A stretch of DNA of 64,000 bases from CAWGOF01 sp963824225 (GTDB lineage: Bacteria > Acidobacteriota > Polarisedimenticolia > Polarisedimenticolales > Polarisedimenticolaceae): the NCBI GenBank assembly GCA_963824225.1, contig CAWGOF010000002.1:310001-374000 (forward strand). Reading direction: 5' to 3'. Below are positions 44,013-52,499 of the stretch, piece by piece. Under the pieces are notes generated by a model. It was not told the origin of the DNA. It was given only the letters and a program-made list of their open reading frames with translations, and searched no databases. Each line of letters starts with the position of its first letter. Position 1 is the first letter of the stretch. The translations under genes were made by a program, and so were the position numbers.

Positions 44013-44801
44013 ATGCCGCAGTCGGTAGACACGCGGAAGCACACGTTCGTCGCGGTGGCGTTCGTCGACGACCTGCCGCTCGAGTGGCTGACGCCGCTCC
44101 TGCCGGGCCAACGCGTCACGGCGCACGAGCTGCAGGCCACCCTGCCCGAGGGCGGAGAGCTGTTCGCGTTCTCGTTCGGCGCGATCGTGTTCCACGACGT
44201 CAAGGCCGGCACGCGAGATGCGCTGCTGAGCACGTTGCGCGAGCGCCATCCGCGCCTGGTGCCCGACGTGGTGCGGGAGGAGTTCACCGTTCTCGAGGTC
44301 CCGCGCACCCGCGTCGGGATCGAGCACGGGCGCCTCGTCCTCGACGAGCTGGGCACGACCCGCGCCGCGGTCGTCGGGCTGATCGTGGCCCAGAGCGCGG
44401 CGATGGAGACGTACGAGCGCATCGTCGCCGATCTGTTCGTGCGCACGGGACAGATGCTCGAGCGCCTGGAGCAGCGCGGCCAGGTGCCCCTGCGCACGCG
44501 TCCGCTGCATCGGTTCATCGGCGAGGCCGTCGGGCGGCGCAGCGAGGTGCTGTCGACGCTGCACCGGCTCGACAAGCCCGATGCGACGTGGGACGACCCG
44601 GCGATGGACCGGATCTACGACGACCTGCGCGCGGAGTTCGACCTCGGCGACCGGTTCACCGCGCTCGAGAGCAAGCTGCGCGTGCTCCAGGAATCGCTCG
44701 AGATGCTGCTTGGCGTCGCGCGGGACCGGCGGCTCGTGCTGCTCGAGGCCGCGATCGTGGCGCTGATCTGCCTCGAGGTGGTGTTGACGTTCGTTCGGTA
44801 G
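44013..44801 (+). CDS. RMD1/YagE (DUF155) family membrane protein
   Basis: The 262-residue protein shows the DUF155 pattern: a globular N-terminal region with FSFGAIVFHDV, a central 'VVGLIVAQSAAMETYERIVADLF', and a helical region ending in one membrane helix (LVLLEAAIVALICLEVVLTFVR). Eukaryotic RMD1 proteins sit at mitochondrial or vacuolar membranes; the bacterial role is unknown. It lies 43 bases after the FAD oxidoreductase on the same strand and may be co-transcribed. Confidence 0.82.
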   Translation: MPQSVDTRKHTFVAVAFVDDLPLEWLTPLLPGQRVTAHELQATLPEGGELFAFSFGAIVFHDVKAGTRDALLSTLRERHPRLVPDVVREEFTVLEVPRTRVGIEHGRLVLDELGTTRAAVVGLIVAQSAAMETYERIVADLFVRTGQMLERLEQRGQVPLRTRPLHRFIGEAVGRRSEVLSTLHRLDKPDATWDDPAMDRIYDDLRAEFDLGDRFTALESKLRVLQESLEMLLGVARDRRLVLLEAAIVALICLEVVLTFVR

Positions 44802-44881
44802 AGCGTTGTCCGTTTCGGTCGAGCAACCGATCCTGGTTGTCGAGGCTGGACGAGGCGTCCCCGGCGGAGTAGGGTCTCCGC

Positions 44882-45436
44882 ATGGCTCTTCCGGGTCCCG
44901 AGACGCGATACACCGCGGCCGATCTCGCGTCGCTTCCGGACGACGAGCGGCGGCACGAGATCGAAGCCGGGCGGCTGCTCTCGGAGCCCCTCCCGTCGCC
45001 GCGTCACGATCGTGTGCGGCGACGACTCGAACGGCTCCTCGACGTTCACGTCGTCGAGCATCGCCTGGGCGAGGTGTTCGGCGAAGCCGGCTTCGTGCTG
45101 GCCCGCGACCCGGATACGGTTCGCGGTCCCGATATCGCCTTCGTACGCAGCGACCGTCTTGTCGGCATGGACGACTCGCGCTTTTTCGAAGGCGCCCCCG
45201 ACCTCGCGGTCGAGATCCTCTCCCCTTCGAATCGTCCGTATCAGGTCCGGGCCAAGGTCGCCGACTACTTGCAGGCCGGCACTCGCCTCGTTTGGGTCGT
45301 AGACCCCCAACGGCGACGGGTCACGGAGTATCGTTCGATCCTTGCGCCACGCGTCGTCGAGCTCGACGGCGAGCTCGAGGGTGGCGACGTTCTGCCCGGG
45401 CTGCGGGTCCCGGTGAGCTCGATCCTGCCGGACTAG
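44882..45436 (+). CDS. Uma2 family (DUF820) putative restriction-like endonuclease
   Basis: The 184-residue protein contains the PD-(D/E)XK-like core of Uma2: RGPDIAFV (Asp), then AVEILSPSN (Glu) and a lysine-bearing helix (VRAKVADYLQAGTRLVWVVDP). These proteins occur in multiple copies in many genomes and their target is unclear. It stands alone, 80 bases after the DUF155 gene. No partner toxin or methylase is adjacent. Confidence 0.85.
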   Translation: MALPGPETRYTAADLASLPDDERRHEIEAGRLLSEPLPSPRHDRVRRRLERLLDVHVVEHRLGEVFGEAGFVLARDPDTVRGPDIAFVRSDRLVGMDDSRFFEGAPDLAVEILSPSNRPYQVRAKVADYLQAGTRLVWVVDPQRRRVTEYRSILAPRVVELDGELEGGDVLPGLRVPVSSILPD

Positions 45437-45656
45437 GCGTGGCGCCGTGGTCCTCGCCCCGCAACGACGTACGACGCGACGGAGATCTCGGCCTCCTGGT
45501 CGAGCGCCTTCGATGCGGCGAGCGCACCCAGATCACTAGCGCTTCGCGAGCCGCCGACGGTCACCACGTTCCGACCCCGCCTCGTCCGCGTTGACAGCGC
45601 CATTATTCTTGCCCGAACATAACGCGTTCCAACCCCCAACCGCTCACGGAGGACGG

Positions 45657-47066
45657 ATGCGTTCCTGGAATCGGTCAGTGTGTCGGATAGCCGCACTCGT
45701 CGCCCTAACGATCGCGTACCCCGTTCTCGCGCTAGCGGCCGAAGCGGACCAGCCCGGCCCCACGCCTGCTCCACCGAGCGGTGGCGTGACGCTCAAGGAC
45801 TCGAAGGGCGATTGGACGGCGCGATTCACCGGCCGTGTGCAGGGCGACTATCGGTACTTCCGGCCCTCAGATGCGCTCCCCGACCTGTTCAGCGTCCGCC
45901 GCGCGCGGATCGGGCTCGAGCTGACGCTGTATCGCGACTACCTGTTCTACGTGGAAGGCGAGTTCGCAACCGGGAACGCCCAGGCGAACGCGTCACAAAC
46001 CGCGACTCTCACGAACGCGTACGTCGATTTCAACTGGGTCCCGTGGGCCCGGCCGCGTGTCGGCCAGTTCAAGCCGCCGATCGGACTCGAGAACTCTGCT
46101 CCCGACGTTCTGACCGACTTCCAAGAGCGCGGGCTGCCGCAGAACCTGCTGCAGAACCTGAACTACGACCGAGGCGTCGGAGTGCAGGGGATCCCCCGCA
46201 AGGGTCTGTACTACGGCATCTCGATCACGAACGGGACCGGGCTCAATCTCGAAGAGCGCAATGGGAGCGCGCAGGACGCAAGCGCGAGCGGGAAGGACGT
46301 TACCGCTCGCTTCGCGGTCAACGTCGCACCGCTCGTCCACTGGCGCGGGGTCGTCGCGCACTTGGCGGCGAGCTACAAGGACGGAACGGTCTCGAACGCC
46401 CCCACGCAGGGCAGCACCGGCACCGCCGGCTTCGTCGCCGCCACCGGCCGAACCGAAGCCGTGGGCGCGACGTTCTTCACGCCCCAGGCGTTCAACGGCG
46501 TCGGCGGAGTTACCGCCGCGAAGGACGTCGACCGATCGATCCGCGTCGCCGAGATGGCCCTCGCATGGAACGCGCTCAAGCTCCAGGGCGAGCTGTGGCG
46601 GGCGCGCTACGAGGGCGAAGTGCTCGCGCCGGCCAGCGTCCCCTTCTCCCGCGACATCGACGCGTACTACCTCTCGCTGTGCTGGATGATCACGGGGGAA
46701 GCGTACGCCGACGCCTACCTCGGCAACGCGACCTTCGCGAGGTTGAATCCCAAGCGGCCGGTCAAGAAAGGTGAAGGTGGCGGGCCCGGTGCTTGGGAGG
46801 TCGGCGCGCGCTTCAGCCGGTTCGACGCCTCGGATTTCAACGACAACAATCCAGCCGGATCCGGTGCGCTCGGCGCCACTTCCCCGACCACGGTCTCGAC
46901 CAATCAGGCCGAGGGATTGACGGTCATGGTCAAGTGGATCCTCAATCCCTACGTTCGCATCCTCGTGAACGGGATCCGCACGGAGTTCGACACGCCCATC
47001 ACGACGAACGGCGTTTCCTACGATGCGGAGAAGGCTGTCACGTTCCGGGCGCAATTCGACTTCTAA
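45657..47066 (+). CDS. Phosphate-selective porin O/P family outer-membrane protein
   Basis: The 469-residue protein has a signal peptide (MRSWNRSVCRIAALVALTIAYPVLALAA) and a barrel with the porin O/P hallmarks: DWTARFTGRVQGDYRYF, LFSVRRARIGLELTLYRDYLFYVEGEF, VDFNWVPWARPRVGQFKPPIGLE, and a terminal aromatic (FRAQFDF). It should form an outer-membrane channel, often for phosphate or other anions. ATG 45657 has ACGGAGGACGG directly upstream. A consensus -35 hexamer TTGACA lies at 45591-45596, but the matching -10 is poor. The 220 bases before the gene contain nothing else convincing. Confidence 0.85.
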   Translation: MRSWNRSVCRIAALVALTIAYPVLALAAEADQPGPTPAPPSGGVTLKDSKGDWTARFTGRVQGDYRYFRPSDALPDLFSVRRARIGLELTLYRDYLFYVEGEFATGNAQANASQTATLTNAYVDFNWVPWARPRVGQFKPPIGLENSAPDVLTDFQERGLPQNLLQNLNYDRGVGVQGIPRKGLYYGISITNGTGLNLEERNGSAQDASASGKDVTARFAVNVAPLVHWRGVVAHLAASYKDGTVSNAPTQGSTGTAGFVAATGRTEAVGATFFTPQAFNGVGGVTAAKDVDRSIRVAEMALAWNALKLQGELWRARYEGEVLAPASVPFSRDIDAYYLSLCWMITGEAYADAYLGNATFARLNPKRPVKKGEGGGPGAWEVGARFSRFDASDFNDNNPAGSGALGATSPTTVSTNQAEGLTVMVKWILNPYVRILVNGIRTEFDTPITTNGVSYDAEKAVTFRAQFDF

Positions 47067-47081
47067 GCGCCTACGAGTCCG

Positions 47082-47909
47082 TCAACCCGGGAGCCGAACC
47101 TCGACGTCGCTGTCGATGGCGACGGCGATCACGGTATCGGCCGGTAGCTCGAGCTCCGCTCCGGTCTTCGATGCGGCGAGCGTGCCCAGGGCGCCCCCGA
47201 GGATGCCGCCGATCAACTTACCCTTGTCGCCATCGACCTGGTGACCGAGGATCGCGCCGGCCGCGGTTCCGCCACCGATCTTCGCGGCGTCCTTGGCCGT
47301 GCTGCTCTTGCCTTCCTCGAGCGTCGACGCGGCGATCGTCACGACATCGCCGCCTATCAGCTCGAGCCGGTCGAACGTGAGGCCGAGCTTGGCCTTGCCG
47401 CCGATCTTCTTCTTCGCCGACACGACAGATGCCACGGTGCCATGGACCGACGCTCCCGCACGGGCGACGCGCCGTCCGTCGATCACCAGATCTTCCGCCA
47501 GCCGGGCAGCGACCGGGGTCCCGACCGTCGTGGTCTTGGTCGAGAGCGGCTCGGTGATCTGCACGGCGAGCGCCGTACCGGCGGGGATTCGGACGACGAC
47601 CGGCTCCGCTTGGGGCACCGGCTGCGCAGGCTGCGCCGATGTGGACGCAGGAGCCGATGGCTTGGACGCGGCCGGCCTCGGCTTGTCGCCCAGTGCCGCC
47701 TCGCGTCGCTCGAGCTCCTTCTCCTTCTCCCGAAGCTCGATCTCCTTCTCACGCTCCGCGAGCGTGGCTTCCCGCTCCGCGGCCGACGGCTCGGGGGACG
47801 CCTCGGCGTTCGATTGGGGTGGAGCGCTCGGCTGGCTACTGCAGCCGACGATCGCCACCACTCCCGCCACCACGATCGCTACAAGAAGAGCACAGCGGAT
47901 CGCTCTCAT
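47082..47909 (-). CDS. Lipoprotein with charged coiled coil and glycine-zipper C-terminal domain
   Basis: The 275-residue product has a lipobox (VAIVGC, Cys about residue 23), then a Ser/Pro/Ala linker. A strongly charged heptad-like coiled coil (about 45-75, EREKEIELREKEKELERREA) follows, with a second Pro/Ala linker. The C-terminal domain begins VVVRIPAGTALAVQITEPLSTKT and contains a glycine-zipper (GTAAGAILGHQVDGDKGKLIGGILGGALG). Such domains insert in or lie on membranes. The first strand resembles TraB/TrbI-like 'IPAGT.L.V.L' segments. An envelope-bridging or structural role is plausible but unproven. It is convergent with the porin gene, 15 bases apart. Confidence 0.78.
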   Translation of the reverse strand: MRAIRCALLVAIVVAGVVAIVGCSSQPSAPPQSNAEASPEPSAAEREATLAEREKEIELREKEKELERREAALGDKPRPAASKPSAPASTSAQPAQPVPQAEPVVVRIPAGTALAVQITEPLSTKTTTVGTPVAARLAEDLVIDGRRVARAGASVHGTVASVVSAKKKIGGKAKLGLTFDRLELIGGDVVTIAASTLEEGKSSTAKDAAKIGGGTAAGAILGHQVDGDKGKLIGGILGGALGTLAASKTGAELELPADTVIAVAIDSDVEVRLPG

Positions 47910-47956
47910 TCAGGTCCTCCCGTCGCCGAGCGGCACCAATGTGACACACGAGCGGG

Positions 47957-48421
47957 CTAGCCGGCCAGCGCCCGGACGCGGGCGCGGATCGCCTCGGGCC
48001 ACAGCGACTTCGGGTCGTAGAACGCGTCGAACGCGGGGACGCCTGAAGGTAGCGCGACCCACGGGAGCTTCGACCGAACGAAGATGTGCACGTCGGGCGC
48101 GACGGACGAAGGCTCATCGAGCGTGCCGGCGCGAACGAAGCAGATTCGCGGATGCGTGTAGTAGCTCCACACCGCGACCTGGCACGCCGGGCAACGGAAG
48201 ATCCGCTGGCACGACCCGTCATCGCGCGGCACGGGCACCGCCACGGGAGATCCCTGCAGGAGCTCGACGCGGTCGGCCTCGATCATGACGTTGATGACGA
48301 ACGCGCTCCCCGTCTGGCGCTGGCAGTTCGTGCAGTGGCAGCAATGGACGAAGAGCGGCTCGGAGCCGAGCCGATAGCGCACCTGCCCGCACGCGCACCC
48401 GCCCTCGCGTGGAACGGCCAT
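47957..48421 (-). CDS. GFA family protein (glutathione-dependent formaldehyde-activating enzyme-like)
   Basis: The 154-residue protein has the zinc-binding cysteine pattern of the GFA fold: CACGQVRYRL, HCCHCTNCQRQTGSAF and FRCPACQVAVWSYY, followed by GTLDEPSSVAPDVHIFV. The founding member was described as an S-(hydroxymethyl)glutathione synthase, but most family members are uncharacterised. No formaldehyde-pathway genes are close by, so the specific reaction is not assigned. Confidence 0.85.
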   Translation of the reverse strand: MAVPREGGCACGQVRYRLGSEPLFVHCCHCTNCQRQTGSAFVINVMIEADRVELLQGSPVAVPVPRDDGSCQRIFRCPACQVAVWSYYTHPRICFVRAGTLDEPSSVAPDVHIFVRSKLPWVALPSGVPAFDAFYDPKSLWPEAIRARVRALAG

Positions 48422-48575
48422 CGCCGTGATCCTACCGCGAAAGTCACGGGTGCGGCGTCTCGGCCTGGTGAACCGGTGTATGCTCGGCGCGGGTTAGCGG
48501 GTTCGATCCGACAGTTGCGTTCGGGCGCATTGCTTGGCGACGTGAGCCGCGAGCTTTGCATTGGGAGGGACGGGA

Positions 48576-50069
48576 ATGAAACGGAACCGGCTCGAGGCGA
48601 TGATGGCGTGTCTGGTCGTCGCCGCGCTCTTCCTTCCTCTCGCACACGCCGCCGATCCGCCCACCAGGACCGAGAAGGACCTGCTCGGCGAGAAGCAGAT
48701 CCCGGCCGACGCGTACTACGGGGTCCAGACGGCCCGCGCGCTCGAGAACTTCCAGATCTCGGGCGTGGCGATCAACCACTATCCCGGGTTCGTCGAGGCG
48801 TGGGCGATCGTGAAGCTCGCCGCCGCACGCGCCAACACCGCCGTCGGCGCGATGAAGCCCGAGAAGCTCGCGGCCATCGAGAAGGCGTGCCAGGCCGTGC
48901 TCGACGGCAAGTACCACGACCAGTTCCAGGTCGACTGGTACCAGGGTGGCGCCGGCACCTCGACGAACATGAACGCGAACGAGGTGCTCGCGAACATCGC
49001 GCTCGAGCTGTCGGGCAAGAAGAAGGGCGACTACCACACGATCGAGCCGCACGACGATCTGAACCAGTCGCAGTCGACGAACGACTCCTACCCTACGGCG
49101 ATCAAGGTCGCGTTCCTGCTGCGCAACGACAAGCTGATCGAGGAGCTGCAGCAGCTCGTCGCGTCGTTCCGGGCCAAGGGGAAGGCGTACCTCGAGATCG
49201 TCAAGATGGGTCGCACCGAGATGCAGGACGCCGTGCCGATGACCGTGGGCCAGGAGTTCCACGCGTTCGCCGCGTCGCTCGAGGGCGAGATCCAGCTCCT
49301 GCGTGACGCGGAGAAGTACCTGTACGCCGTGAACATGGGCGCGACGGCGATCGGCACCGGGATCAACGTGCCGAAGGGCTACGCGGAGAAGTGCGCGGCC
49401 GAGCTGGCGAAGCTCACCGGCAAGCCGATCGTGCCGGCGACGGACATGGTGGCCGCGACGTGGGACCAGCAGGGGTTCGTCGTCTACTCCGCCGCGCTGA
49501 AGAGCCTGGCGGTCAAGATCGCGAAGATCTCGAGCGACCTGATCCTGCTGGCGTCCGGGCCGCGCGCCGGACTGTTCGAGATCAACCTGCCCGCGGTCCA
49601 GCCCGGGTCCTCGATCATGCCGGGCAAGGTGAACCCCGTGATCCCGGAGCTCCTGAACATCATCGCGTTCCGCGTGATGGGGAACGACTTCAGCGTCACG
49701 CTCGCCGCCCAGCACGGGCAGCTGCAGCTCAACGCCTACGAGCCGCTCGAGGGGCTCGCGGTGATGGAGTCCCAGCACCTGCTGTTCCGCGGCTCGAACG
49801 TGCTGCGGAAGAAGTGCGTGGACGGCATCACGCTGAACGAGAAGACGCTCGAGCACTACATGGCGACCACGATCGGCATCGTGACCGCGCTCAACCCCGT
49901 GATCGGCTACGAGAAGGCCACCGAGCTCGCCGCCGAGGCGCAGAAAACGGGCAAGGGCATCCTCGAGATCATCCGCGAGAAGAAGATCCTGACCGAGGCG
50001 CAGATCAAGTCACTCCTCGACCCGGTCAAGCTGACCGGGCTCGACAAGTCGCTGTACGAGAAGAAGTGA
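48576..50069 (+). CDS. aspA: Aspartate ammonia-lyase with an N-terminal signal peptide
   Basis: The 497-residue protein is a fumarase/aspartase superfamily member. It contains the signature GSSIMPGKVNP (about 343-353), GGAGTSTNMNANEV and NQSQSTNDSYPTA, which match aspartase, the enzyme that splits L-aspartate into fumarate and ammonia. Unlike ordinary cytosolic AspA, it starts with a clear Sec signal peptide: basic MKRNRLE, a hydrophobic ACLVVAALFLPL core, and an AHA-A cleavage near residue 25. The catalytic domain then begins as usual (TRTEKDLLGEKQIPADAYYG). ATG 48576 follows GGGAGGGA. The next genes encode a periplasmic asparaginase and a C4-dicarboxylate carrier, so the product probably works in the periplasm. 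Confidence 0.9.
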   Translation: MKRNRLEAMMACLVVAALFLPLAHAADPPTRTEKDLLGEKQIPADAYYGVQTARALENFQISGVAINHYPGFVEAWAIVKLAAARANTAVGAMKPEKLAAIEKACQAVLDGKYHDQFQVDWYQGGAGTSTNMNANEVLANIALELSGKKKGDYHTIEPHDDLNQSQSTNDSYPTAIKVAFLLRNDKLIEELQQLVASFRAKGKAYLEIVKMGRTEMQDAVPMTVGQEFHAFAASLEGEIQLLRDAEKYLYAVNMGATAIGTGINVPKGYAEKCAAELAKLTGKPIVPATDMVAATWDQQGFVVYSAALKSLAVKIAKISSDLILLASGPRAGLFEINLPAVQPGSSIMPGKVNPVIPELLNIIAFRVMGNDFSVTLAAQHGQLQLNAYEPLEGLAVMESQHLLFRGSNVLRKKCVDGITLNEKTLEHYMATTIGIVTALNPVIGYEKATELAAEAQKTGKGILEIIREKKILTEAQIKSLLDPVKLTGLDKSLYEKK

Positions 50070-50086
50070 ACGGAAGGAGACACACG

Positions 50087-51142
50087 ATGAGCACCGCACG
50101 CCGTTTCGCAGTCGCCGCCCTCCTGCTGCTACTGCTGGGCGCACCCGTCCTGGCCAAGCCGAACGTCACGATCCTGGCGACGGGCGGCACGATCGCCGGC
50201 GCCGCCGCCACCGGCACGCAGGCCGGCTACACCTCGGGCGCCGTCACGATCGACGCGATGATCGCCGGGGTCCCGGGGATCCGCGACCTCGCGAACATCA
50301 AGGGCGAGCAGATCTCGAACGTCGGCTCGCAGGACATGAGCTTCGAGATCATGCTCAAGGTCGCCAAGCGCTGCAACGAGCTGCTCGCCGGCAAGGACGT
50401 CGACGGCATCGTGATCACGCACGGCACCGACACGATGGAGGAGAGCGCGTTCTTCCTCAACCTCGTGGTCAAGAGCGACAAGCCGGTCGTGCTCGTCGGC
50501 TCGATGCGCCCGTCGACCGCGGTCAGCGCCGACGGGCCGCTCAACCTGTACAACGCCGTCGGCGTCGCCGCCGACCCGAACGCCAAGGGACGCGGCGTGA
50601 TGGTCGTCATGAACGACTGGATCCACGGCGCGCACTCGCTGACCAAGACGAGCACCACGGCGGTGCAGACGTTCCTGTCGCCGGCGCGCGGGCTCGTCGG
50701 CATCGCGAACTATGGCAAGAACGACTTCTACGGCGTCCCACCCTGGAAGCACACGACGCAGACCGAGTTCGACGTCGCGAAAGTGACGGCGCTACCGCGC
50801 GTCGACATCCTGTACGCGTACGAGGACATGGCGCCCGACCTGATCGACGCGAGCGTCGCCGCCGGAGCCAAGGGCATCGTCATCGCCGGCGTCGGCAACG
50901 GCAACGTGAACAAGGCGTCGCTCGACGCCATGGCTCGCGCGGCGAAGAAGGGCGTGATCGTCGTGCGCAGCAGCCGCGTTGCCACGGGCTCGGTCGGGCG
51001 CAACGTCGAGGTCGACGACGACAAGCTCGGCTTCGTCGCTTCCGACGAGCTGAACCCCCAGAAGTCGCGGATCTTGCTCACCCTGGCGCTCCTCAAGCCG
51101 CGCCCGGCGGCCGAGATCCAGAAGCTGTACACGACGTACTGA
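50087..51142 (+). CDS. ansB: Periplasmic type II L-asparaginase
   Basis: The 351-residue protein has a signal peptide (MSTARRFAVAALLLLLLGAPVLA) and both asparaginase active-site motifs: TILATGGTIAG with the nucleophilic Thr, and IVITHGTDTMEESAFFL with the Thr-Asp pair. It hydrolyses L-asparagine to aspartate and ammonia. The sequence and export signal fit the high-affinity AnsB type. It lies 17 bases after aspA with GGAAGGAG upstream, so it is in the same operon and supplies aspartate to the exported aspartase. Confidence 0.92.
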   Translation: MSTARRFAVAALLLLLLGAPVLAKPNVTILATGGTIAGAAATGTQAGYTSGAVTIDAMIAGVPGIRDLANIKGEQISNVGSQDMSFEIMLKVAKRCNELLAGKDVDGIVITHGTDTMEESAFFLNLVVKSDKPVVLVGSMRPSTAVSADGPLNLYNAVGVAADPNAKGRGVMVVMNDWIHGAHSLTKTSTTAVQTFLSPARGLVGIANYGKNDFYGVPPWKHTTQTEFDVAKVTALPRVDILYAYEDMAPDLIDASVAAGAKGIVIAGVGNGNVNKASLDAMARAAKKGVIVVRSSRVATGSVGRNVEVDDDKLGFVASDELNPQKSRILLTLALLKPRPAAEIQKLYTTY

Positions 51143-51158
51143 TCGACCGAGCGCCGCG

Positions 51159-52499
51159 GTGATCTGGGTCGAGCTGGCCCTCCTGCTCGCGTGCATCCTC
51201 GTCGGTGCGCGGCTCGGCGGGATCGCGCTCGGCACCGTCGCGGGGATCGGGCTCCTCGTCTTCGTGTTCGTGTTCCGGCTTCCGCCGGGCGGCCCGCCGG
51301 GCGTCGTCATCGGCATGATCATCGCGGTAATCACGGCGCTCGCGACGATGCAGGCCGCGGGCGGGCTCGACTACCTGGTGTCGGTCGCCGAGCGCGTCCT
51401 GCGGACGAAGCCGCAGTACATCACGTTCGTCGCCCCGCTGGTCACCTACGTCCTGATCTTCGCGTCGGGCACGACGCACGTGATCTACGCGCTCTTGCCG
51501 GTGATCGCGGAGGTATCACGGAAGGCCGGCATTCGCCCCGAGCGACCGCTGTCGATCAGTGTGATCGCCGGCTTCCTGGGTGTCGTCGCCTCCCCCATCT
51601 CGGCGGCAACCGTGGCGCTGATCGGCGTGCTCGCGGCGCAGAACGTGTCGCTCGCGAGTGTGCTCGCCGTGACAGTTCCCTCGACCTTCCTGGGCGTCCT
51701 GGTCGGCGCGCTGTCGGTCGCGCGACGGGGCAAGCCGCTCGCCGAGGACCCCGAGGCCCAGGCCCAGCTTCAGGCGGCGGAGACGAAGAAGCAGGCCGCG
51801 GCGCCGGCCGCAGAGCTGACTGGCCGCGCGCTGTCGAACGCACGCGGGTCGACGCTCTTGTTCCTCGCCGGGATCGTCCTCGTCGTGCTGATCGGGATCT
51901 TCCCGGACCTGCGTCCGGTGTACGAGGTCGCCGGCCCCGAGGGGATCCAGACCGACCAGGTCAGCATGGCGGCGGCGATCATGATCGTGATGATCGCCGT
52001 CGCGGGCCTGACGATGCTCCTGTTCCGGGCGTCCCCGGCGAAGGCGCTCTCGGGGACCATCATGAGCAGCGGCATCAGCGCCGTGATCTGCATCGTCGGA
52101 GTCGCGTGGCTCGGCTCGTCGTTCTTCGAGGGGAACCGTGCGTTCATCGTCGGCGGAATTGCAGAGCTCGTGAAAGGCTATCCGTGGTCGTTCGCGATCG
52201 GCCTCTTCGTTCTGTCGTCGATGCTGTTCAGCGCCGCGGCGACGGTCAGCATTTTGATGCCGGTCGGCGTCGCCCTCGGCCTCCCAGCATCGGCGCTCAT
52301 CGCGTTCTATCCGGCCGCGAACGGCGTTTTCCTTCTACCCACCTACGGCACGCTGCTCGCAGCCGTGTCGTTCGACTCGACAGGGACCACGAAGATCGGG
52401 AAGTACCTCGTGAACCACAGCTTCATGCGGCCGGGCCTCGTCGCGGTCGCGACCTCGATCGGGGTCGGCGTCCTGCTCGACGTGGTGCTCCGGCGCTAG
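51159..52499 (+). CDS. Dcu family C4-dicarboxylate transporter (DcuA/DcuB-like)
   Basis: The 446-residue protein has about ten to twelve membrane segments and the Dcu hallmarks near the start (MIWVELALLLACILVGARLGGIALG) and in PQYITFVAPLVTYVLIFASGTTHVIYALLPVIAEV. AGFLGVVASPISAATVALI and FLLPTYGTLLAAVSFDSTGTTKIGKYLVNHSF also match. DcuA/B exchange fumarate, aspartate, malate and succinate. It begins 16 bases after ansB and completes an asparagine-aspartate-fumarate operon. Whether it imports fumarate made outside or exchanges aspartate for succinate is not visible. The stop overlaps that of the convergent porin gene (CTAG, 52496-52499). Confidence 0.9.
   Translation: MIWVELALLLACILVGARLGGIALGTVAGIGLLVFVFVFRLPPGGPPGVVIGMIIAVITALATMQAAGGLDYLVSVAERVLRTKPQYITFVAPLVTYVLIFASGTTHVIYALLPVIAEVSRKAGIRPERPLSISVIAGFLGVVASPISAATVALIGVLAAQNVSLASVLAVTVPSTFLGVLVGALSVARRGKPLAEDPEAQAQLQAAETKKQAAAPAAELTGRALSNARGSTLLFLAGIVLVVLIGIFPDLRPVYEVAGPEGIQTDQVSMAAAIMIVMIAVAGLTMLLFRASPAKALSGTIMSSGISAVICIVGVAWLGSSFFEGNRAFIVGGIAELVKGYPWSFAIGLFVLSSMLFSAAATVSILMPVGVALGLPASALIAFYPAANGVFLLPTYGTLLAAVSFDSTGTTKIGKYLVNHSFMRPGLVAVATSIGVGVLLDVVLRR

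Noticed and set aside
44882..45436. Defence-system role for the Uma2 gene
   Set aside because: No methylase, nuclease partner or other defence gene is adjacent; Uma2 genes are common singletons.
45437..45656. Small minus-strand frame containing LGALAASKALDQ, similar to the lipoprotein C-terminus encoded near 47160
   Set aside because: Similarity rests on a match of about 17 bases; there is no start signal, and the longer frame overlaps the porin signal peptide.
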